In this document: positions 32,423 to 37,163 of the stretch, in pieces | Layout of the letters: each line of letters begins with the position of its first letter | Position numbering within the stretch: the stretch's first letter is position 1 | DNA from: Peptostreptococcaceae bacterium pGA-8 | Lineage (GTDB): Bacteria > Bacillota > Clostridia > Peptostreptococcales > Anaerovoracaceae | Reading direction: 5' to 3' | Assembly: GCA_900112915.1 (NCBI GenBank) | Contig: FONK01000017.1 | Location: 1 to 37,163, forward strand | DNA length: 37,163 nt | The notes under the pieces: generated by a model | Databases searched by the model: none | The model's input: the letters and a program-made list of their open reading frames with translations, nothing else | What the model was told of the DNA's origin: nothing | Position numbers and translations under genes: made by a program

Positions 32423-32779
32423 TCACAGTGTCAGTAGACGATAGATTGTCAGCGGGACATACCATGCAGCTACAAGCAGTTTCCACGCAAGAACAACAAT
32501 TCCGACCATTCCGTCTACAATGAAGTTTACGGCGATAATTCCAATGGTAAAGGAAATGCTACTGCGTCCGGACGGAGTAAGCCATAGAAACATTCTCTGT
32601 ATACCGAATGGAATGCCGCAAAAAATAACTACATAGAAGTATTCTATCTACCTGTCTTTTAACAACAGGATCTTACCCCAAGTAAACAAAAGATAGGCAA
32701 TAACCATAGTCAAAACCGTTTTCTTGAAAAATTCCTTTAAGATTTCTGCCCGCGTCATAGTCCCAACTTCTTTTATCAT
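32423..32779 (-). pseudogene. DUF6050-like membrane protein with an internal TAG
   Basis: From ATG 32779 (or 32758, MTRAEILKEFFKK) the minus strand reads a 118-codon membrane protein: KTVLTMVIAYLLFTWGKILLL, TAG at 32648-32650, then IEYFYVVIFCGIPFGIQRMF, a hydrophobic stretch with IAVNFIVDGMVGIVVLAWKL and YVPLTIYRLL. Length and the GIPFGI...YVPLTIYRL pattern match what I recall as DUF6050, found in Firmicute mobile elements. Everything except the TAG is in frame, so it was inactivated recently or is a family member read through the stop. The amber lies in a variable loop. Confidence 0.65.
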
Positions 32780-32860
32780 GCGGAATATATCTAATCCATA
32801 CCACTCCTTTAGTTAGCCACAGTATACTACAAAAGACAGGGTGCATCTATAAGAACATTA

Positions 32861-32988
32861 TTAGATAGCCGTTAAATGCTCCTTGTTCAGACTTTCTTTT
32901 TGAAGCAGACTGTCGATATTCCTCTTGATAACCTCGTATTCCCTGATCTGCTTTTTCAGTCCGCATACAGTGCTTCTTTCTGTTATTC
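32861..32988 (-). pseudogene. Fragment of a small coiled-coil protein of the mobile element
   Basis: One minus-strand frame reads LKKQIREYEVIKRNIDSLL then QKESLNKEHLTAI and a stop at 32861. The only ATG with a ribosome site (32990, after AAGGAA) is in a different frame, so the gene looks frameshifted. The preceding bases, with TGTTGGGAAGTGTCCCAAA, resemble the region before mobilisation genes in Tn1549-like elements; that is from memory. Confidence 0.3.
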
Positions 32989-33085
32989 ATAGGTGAATTT
33001 CCTTTCTGCTTTTATAGAGGGTTTGGGACACTTCCCAACAAGCAAAATCTCTGACGCCGGAAATGCGGGAAATAGAGTTTTTTAC

Positions 33086-33104
33086 GGAAAGGGTACCCCT
33101 TTCC
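33086..33104. repeat. Perfect hairpin GGAAAGGG-TAC-CCCTTTCC
   Basis: Eight-base arms (33086-33093, 33097-33104) with a 3-base loop lie between the element fragment and the SdpR promoter. No T-run follows. It may be part of a former transfer origin or a barrier hairpin. No gene is seen from 32991 to 33353. Confidence 0.5.
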
Positions 33105-33251
33105 TATGCTTGCTATTCTTCTTATCCCTTAATCTCTACAACAACGGAAATTCACTTTTTGCCAAAAATATAGCTACATGTTTTCTTATAAAAGTAGAAT
33201 CAAAAGTGTTCTTAATTACACATATACACTTTGTACATTTTCGCCGGGAAC

Positions 33252-33273
33252 TATTTCGAAAAAAATGAAAATA
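33252..33273. promoter_or_regulatory. Upstream operator copy of the SdpR-type regulator
   Basis: TATTTCGA and TGAAAATA, 22 bases end to end, form an imperfect inverted repeat just before the -35 box, same size and layout as the perfect copy at 33306-33327. Confidence 0.6.
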
Positions 33274-33276
33274 GAG

Positions 33277-33305
33277 TTGTCAAAAGGCACTTTTATTGGT
33301 ATAAT
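33277..33305 (+). promoter_or_regulatory. Promoter of the SdpR/SdpI/ABC cassette
   Basis: TTGTCA (33277-33282) and a consensus TATAAT (33300-33305) are 17 bases apart. Two operator-like inverted repeats flank it. Confidence 0.8.
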
Positions 33306-33327
33306 TATTTCGAAAAATATCGAAATA
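33306..33327. promoter_or_regulatory. Downstream operator of the SdpR-type regulator
   Basis: TATTTCGA and TCGAAATA form a perfect 8-bp inverted repeat with a 6-base spacer, starting directly after the -10. Binding here would block transcription, the usual autoregulation of ArsR/SdpR repressors. Confidence 0.75.
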
Positions 33328-33353
33328 GAAACGATACAGTGTGAGGTGAAAGG

Positions 33354-33629
33354 GTGAGCTTTCCAAATACATTTAAAGCATTAGGTGATCCTGTAAGGAG
33401 AGATATTTTACTTACGTTAAAGGAAAAATCGCTTACTGCAGGAGAAATAGCTGAAAAATACAGTTTATCAAATTCTACAATTTCATATCATTTGTCTTTA
33501 TTGAAAAAAGCAGATTTAATAACTGAAAGGAAATATAAGAATTTTATTTACTATGACATAAATATATCGGTTTTTGAGGAAATGATTATTTGGTTATCAC
33601 AATTTAGAGGAGTGAACAATGAAGAATAA
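33354..33629 (+). CDS. ArsR/SdpR-family winged-helix regulator
   Basis: The 91-residue protein is a minimal ArsR-type winged helix: FKALGDPVRRDILLTLKEKSL, EIAEKYSLSNSTISYHLSLLKKADLI, and KNFIYYDINISVFEEMIIW. No metal-binding cysteines are present, which fits SdpR autorepressors rather than ArsR metal sensors. Start is GTG 33354 with GAGGTG 5 bases upstream. The overlapping SdpI-family gene and twin operators support control of a bacteriocin-immunity-like cassette. The gene is visibly more AT-rich than the core genome, as are the four genes after it. Confidence 0.92.
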   Translation: MSFPNTFKALGDPVRRDILLTLKEKSLTAGEIAEKYSLSNSTISYHLSLLKKADLITERKYKNFIYYDINISVFEEMIIWLSQFRGVNNEE

Positions 33630-34203
33630 GAAATGGTATTTAATATTTATTCTACTTAGTTTTTCTGTAACAATTTATTCGATAAGTAAAAGTATTTATA
33701 TTGATGATATTTATGGTCTATATATTTATCCGATCGTTATTTCAGTATTAAGCATAGCAATAGAAATCTTTGGAAATAAGTTAGCTGAATCAAATAAAAT
33801 CCCAAAGAAAATAATTCTTCCGATTGCTATGGGTATTCCAATACTATTTACTATTTCTCAATATGGCAAATACATCCTGACTTCAGAAAATGAATTTAGT
33901 TATGAAAAAATAATCCATGTTTTGGTAGCATTAATTGTCATCATAGTAGGTAATTATTTGCCTAAAACAAAACCAAGCAGGTTCGTTGGATTAAAATTCT
34001 TTTGGCTATTGGATAAACCATCAATTTGGTTTAAGGTTCATCGTTTAGCCGGTTATTTATGGATAATGTCAGGTGTACTTTTATTATCATTTGGTTTAAC
34101 TGATAGTTGGCTTTGCTTGATAGCATATGCTTTGCTTCTATATGTTATTCCGTTGATATATTCACTGTTATTGATAAGTAAAGAAAGGAAGGGATTAAAA
34201 TGA
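33619..34203 (+). CDS. SdpI-family immunity-like membrane protein
   Basis: The 194-residue protein has about six membrane helices. The C-terminal half carries the SdpI signature: GNYLPKTKPSRFVGLKFFWLL, WFKVHRLAGYLWIMSGVLLL. In Bacillus, SdpI protects against the SdpC peptide and holds the SdpR repressor at the membrane. The N-terminal half lacks the DUF1648 P-x-H-W motif usually fused to SdpI; that domain is instead encoded by the next gene. It overlaps the regulator gene by 11 bases and the next gene by 4. Confidence 0.9.
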   Translation: MKNKKWYLIFILLSFSVTIYSISKSIYIDDIYGLYIYPIVISVLSIAIEIFGNKLAESNKIPKKIILPIAMGIPILFTISQYGKYILTSENEFSYEKIIHVLVALIVIIVGNYLPKTKPSRFVGLKFFWLLDKPSIWFKVHRLAGYLWIMSGVLLLSFGLTDSWLCLIAYALLLYVIPLIYSLLLISKERKGLK

Positions 34204-34508
34204 AGTCATCAAAAATAAAGCATTTAATCATTAGCAGCCTGCTGTGTTTAGCAACTATTGGAATTTTTATTATTTTCGGTAAGAATCTTCCCGATGTTGT
34301 TCCAGTACATTGGGATTCATCAGGAAATGTAAATGGGACTATTGCAAAAACATATTTAACATTTGGGGCTCCAATTGCTTATCTGCTAATCAACTTTATT
34401 GCATTTGCAAAATATCAAGGAGATGAAAAAAACGCTTGGAAATTTTATATTGTACCGATATTTGCAATAGCAATTAGTTTCTTGGTGATTTTCTTAGCAC
34501 TAAGATAA
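34200..34508 (+). CDS. DUF1648 domain membrane protein (detached SdpI N-terminal domain)
   Basis: The 102-residue protein has three membrane helices and the DUF1648 motif NLPDVVPVHWDSSGNVNGTIAK in outline (P-x-H-W-x3-G). This domain is normally the N-terminal part of SdpI proteins; here it is a separate gene after the SdpI-domain gene, with a 4-base overlap (ATGA). The two may form one complex. Confidence 0.88.
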   Translation: MKSSKIKHLIISSLLCLATIGIFIIFGKNLPDVVPVHWDSSGNVNGTIAKTYLTFGAPIAYLLINFIAFAKYQGDEKNAWKFYIVPIFAIAISFLVIFLALR

Positions 34509-34530
34509 AAGTTTTATGTTTGTGGATGTA

Positions 34531-34561
34531 TAGCCCCATGCAGATGGATCTGCAGGGGCTA
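34531..34561. promoter_or_regulatory. Strong leader hairpin before the ABC genes
   Basis: TAGCCCC (34531-34537) pairs with GGGGCTA (34555-34561), and inside TGCAGAT pairs with ATCTGCA around GG; only one A is unpaired. It ends 5 bases before the AGGGGG ribosome site of the ATPase gene. With no T-run it could act as a partial terminator, a processing site or translational control. Confidence 0.6.
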
Positions 34562-34576
34562 TATTTAGGGGGTACT

Positions 34577-35276
34577 ATGTTAGAAATCAAAGCTTTAACA
34601 AAAACATATAGTAATGGATACATAGCAGTAGATAATTTGACTTTGTCAGTATTTCCGGGAGATATATACGGTTTTATAGGGTCGAATGGATCAGGGAAGA
34701 CATCTACAATAAAATCAATTGTGGGAATACATGATTTTGATGGAGAAATAATTGTAAATGGAAAAATCGTGAAATTGAAAAATAGTGATTATAAGAAAGA
34801 TATTGCATATATTCCAGATAAATGAAAATCTTACGGGAAATCAGTATATAAATTTTATAGAAGATCTATATGAAGTACCTATGGAAGAAAGAGAGCTTAA
34901 TGTAAATTATTTAAGTGAACTATTTGAGATGAAATCATTTTTGAATAATATTATTTCATCATATTCTCATGGAATGAAACAGAAGCTTGTAATTATTGCA
35001 GCATTAGCTCATTCTCCTAAATTGTTAATCATGGATGAGCCCTTTGTGGGATTAGATCCTAAATCAGCATATTTGCTAAAAGAAGAGATGAAAAAGTTAT
35101 CTAATAGTGGAAACGCAATATTTTTTTCAACTCATGTATTGGATGTTGCAGAAAAATTATGCAACAAGATTGCTATGATTGATAAAGGGAAGTTGATTTA
35201 TGAAGGAGAAACAAAAACTATTTTAGATCGGTATAGTGGACTAGAAGAATATTTTATGGAGATGATTGGAAAATGA
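34577..35276 (+). pseudogene. ABC transporter ATP-binding protein, frameshifted
   Basis: ATG 34577 (after AGGGGG) opens an ATPase with KALTKTYSNGYIAVDNLTLS and Walker A GSNGSGKTSTIKS, but the frame ends at IAYIPDK-TGA (34825). The next frame carries on with ENLTGNQYINFIEDLYEVP, signature SSYSHGMKQKL, Walker B LLIMDEPFVGLDPK and STHVLD. Family members read YIPD-x-P-x-LYENLTG here, so about ten or eleven bases are missing right after the Q-loop, which shifts the frame. As written the protein cannot hydrolyse ATP. The 3' end overlaps the permease gene by 4 bases. Confidence 0.85.
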
Positions 35277-36814
35277 AAAATATTATCATCCTTTCAAAAG
35301 CACAATTAATTAATTTATTTCCATCAAACAAAGATTCAATCCATAAAGATAGTTTGTTTTTCAGATTCTTAGGAGTATCAGCGCTATTTATTTTACTATG
35401 TATGTATAACATGGTTTCACTAAAAGCGATAATAGATACGGGCCTTTACAAGTATGTGATGCCCTACGCGGTTTCATTAGTTTTCTTTTTTGTAATGATA
35501 ATGAGCTTGTTTAAAAGTAATTCTATGTTCTTTTACAATAAAGATTATGAAATACTAATGCCACTACCAGTAAGTAAATATGAAATTTTAATAAGTAAAT
35601 TTGGGGTTTTATATTTAATTAACATGGTGCTTACTTTAAGTGTAATTTTACCTGCAATAATATTACTTTTATTAAAGAGCTATATTTCTTTATTTGTTTC
35701 TATTTTATTTTTACTTGCCGGATTATTTGTGGCAATAATTCCTATGTGTATTGCATCGATTATGGGAGTTTTGATTGAATTTATAGGTATCCGCGTTAAG
35801 AAGAAAAATTTTATTACAGTATTATTTATAACTATATTATTTATAGTTTACTTTATTTTTATTTCTGATACTAATCGTAATGATATAGAAATAAAGAATA
35901 TGGTAGAAAGTCAATTGTTTAGAGTTTTTCCATTATCAAAGCTATTTTACCTTAATAAGAATATAGCTGCGAATATTGGGATTTACGTTATTGCAACAGT
36001 AATCTTTTTGATTTTGTATTTTGGAATTTTGGGAAAAAGATATGAAAAAATCTATAATTTATTAAACGATAGGATTCAGGAATCTAATCATTCCGAGATT
36101 ATATATGAAATAAATACACCGTTCTTTGCTTTATACAAAAAAGAACTGCGAAGATTTTTGTCGTCTAATGTGTATATTGTTAATAGCTCCTTTGGTGTCA
36201 TAATTTTAGGCTTTTTTTCTATAAGCTGTATATTATTTGGTGATTCGATGTTAGAGAAAATTCTGTCTATAAATGATGTCGAGAATCTTTTTTCAAGATA
36301 TGGAGCGCTGATTGTTTCGTCTTTTCTGGTAATGTCATGTACAACTTCGGCTGCAATGTCATTAGAAGGGAAAAATTTATGGATACTACAATCTTCTCCG
36401 ATAGATATGAAGAAAGTAGTGACTGCTAAGATCGCGGTAAATCTGACGACACATTTTATCGCATATATGTTGAGTATTATAATGATTGTTACGAGATTAA
36501 ACAGTAATATTATCCAGCTAACTCTTGCAATAATTGTTCCGATTGTTTATTCAGTCTTCATTTCAATACTGGGTATGTACTTGAATATAAAATATTTGAA
36601 TTTGAAGTGGAATGATGAGATTAGTGTTATCAAGCATAGTACCTCAGCTATTTTAACTAATATACTGGGGATTATTTCAGTAGCACTTCCAATTTTATGT
36701 ACAGTGCTTGTGAAATTAGATTATGAAGTGATATTAGCGATTACTTGTTTTTTTATGATTGCAGTAAGCATAAAAATATATAAAAGTTTTGAAAATCACT
36801 TTTATATTAGTTGA
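35273..36814 (+). CDS. Large ABC-type membrane permease
   Basis: The 513-residue protein has about 12 membrane helices in two halves and a long charged middle (KRYEKIYNLLNDRIQESNHSE, then PFFALYKKELRRFLSS). Marks such as NSMFFYNKDYEILMPLPVSKYEIL and ILQSSPIDMKKVVTAKI belong to a Firmicute group of large ABC-2 permeases that pair with a single ATPase. The frame is intact although its ATPase is broken. With the SdpI-type genes it likely exported or expelled a membrane-active peptide. Substrate unknown. Confidence 0.85.
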   Translation: MKNIIILSKAQLINLFPSNKDSIHKDSLFFRFLGVSALFILLCMYNMVSLKAIIDTGLYKYVMPYAVSLVFFFVMIMSLFKSNSMFFYNKDYEILMPLPVSKYEILISKFGVLYLINMVLTLSVILPAIILLLLKSYISLFVSILFLLAGLFVAIIPMCIASIMGVLIEFIGIRVKKKNFITVLFITILFIVYFIFISDTNRNDIEIKNMVESQLFRVFPLSKLFYLNKNIAANIGIYVIATVIFLILYFGILGKRYEKIYNLLNDRIQESNHSEIIYEINTPFFALYKKELRRFLSSNVYIVNSSFGVIILGFFSISCILFGDSMLEKILSINDVENLFSRYGALIVSSFLVMSCTTSAAMSLEGKNLWILQSSPIDMKKVVTAKIAVNLTTHFIAYMLSIIMIVTRLNSNIIQLTLAIIVPIVYSVFISILGMYLNIKYLNLKWNDEISVIKHSTSAILTNILGIISVALPILCTVLVKLDYEVILAITCFFMIAVSIKIYKSFENHFYIS

Positions 36815-36844
36815 TATATACTAAAGAATATAAATTTTTGATGA

Positions 36845-37003
36845 GTAAAATTTTATGAAAATATAACTTTCAAGAACCAACTAATAACCGGTGTGGTTTA
36901 TATATGGATAGGATTCATATTAAGTTTAATTACGCAGATTAAGTTTTTTTCTAATATCGGTGCTTGTATTTATGGTTTATTAATAGCACATTTTAATCAC
37001 TAA
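36845..37003 (+). pseudogene. Fragment of a small membrane protein
   Basis: One frame without a start codon reads ENITFKNQLITGVVYIWIG, then FILSLITQIKFFSNIGACIY, GLLIAHFNH and a stop: two hydrophobic segments. It looks like the tail of a membrane protein left between the permease and the KTR gene. I do not recognise the family. Confidence 0.3.
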
Positions 37004-37017
37004 AGGGATTGAGAAAT

Positions 37018-37163
37018 ATGGAACAAACTAACGATGAAAGACAATAGGTGCTCTGCCCTATCTGCAAAAATAAAACACGGGTGCAGATCAGAAATGATAC
37101 GGAGTTAAAAAGCTTTCCACTGTTCTGCCCGAAATGCAAGCAGGAAACGCTAATCAATGTAAA
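37018..37163 (+). pseudogene. Cysteine-rich KTR protein with internal TAG, cut by the window end
   Basis: ATG 37018 (behind AAGGGAT) reads MEQTNDERQ, a TAG at 37045-37047, then in the same frame VLCPICKNKTRVQIR, NDTELKSFPLFCPKCKQETL and INV. This is the small zinc-ribbon 'cysteine-rich KTR' protein of Tn1549-like elements, in which the position of the TAG is usually Trp (TGG). A single G-to-A change explains it. A GTG directly follows the TAG, so restart is possible. The gene continues beyond the window. Confidence 0.75.

Noticed and set aside
1-37163. CRISPR array, rRNA genes, phage structural genes, selenocysteine sites
   Set aside because: No regular repeat-spacer pattern, no rRNA sequence, no capsid or tail genes, and no in-frame TGA in a recognised selenoprotein.

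Overview
The window looks like chromosome of a low-GC anaerobic Firmicute of the class Clostridia; I cannot assign a genus. Supporting signs are strong AGGAGG-type ribosome sites, TTGACA/TATAAT promoters with 17-base spacers, many Rho-independent terminators, three OmpR-class two-component systems, a membrane 4Fe-4S/TlpA redox trio and Tn1549-like mobile genes.

Left edge (1-480): the 3' end of a large serine recombinase runs antisense into a complete tRNA-Lys(CTT) gene. This is the junction of an integrated element, lying mostly outside the window, with the chromosome.

Core (about 480-29500): mostly minus-strand operons. In order: MFS transporter, response regulator, histidine kinase and a TIM-barrel protein (555-4631); an alanine/glycine:cation symporter; a plus-strand zinc operon (Fur-family repressor with its own box, binding lipoprotein with a His-rich loop, ATPase, permease, extra lipoprotein; 6296-9949); a response regulator, kinase and ABC-2 exporter (10042-13938); a Mur ligase of MurT type followed by a GlpA-like dehydrogenase, an FAD oxidoreductase and DUF1667 (14069-18641); a CXXC microprotein, membrane ferredoxin and TlpA-like lipoprotein (18925-20587); a third two-component system (20661-22464); a cell-surface protein broken by a frameshift (22593-24004); panD, panC and a BASS-family transporter that may carry pantoate (24305-26539); a zinc-ribbon membrane protein; and BrnQ (27909-29270).

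Right part (about 29500-37163): a decayed, AT-richer mobile mosaic. It holds a 14-base direct repeat, a truncated HTH protein abutting an IS3-family remnant, a chimeric ORF, a transglutaminase-like gene, a DUF6050-like gene with an internal TAG, another element fragment, then an SdpR / SdpI / DUF1648 / ABC-transporter cassette with twin operator copies around its promoter, and a cysteine-rich KTR gene with an internal TAG running off the edge. The ABC ATPase is frameshifted.

The parts most worth a second look are the SdpR-type immunity cassette with split SdpI domains, the zinc operon's extra lipoprotein, the panD-panC-BASS arrangement, MurT without an adjacent GatD, and the cluster of single-base nonsense changes in the mobile region.
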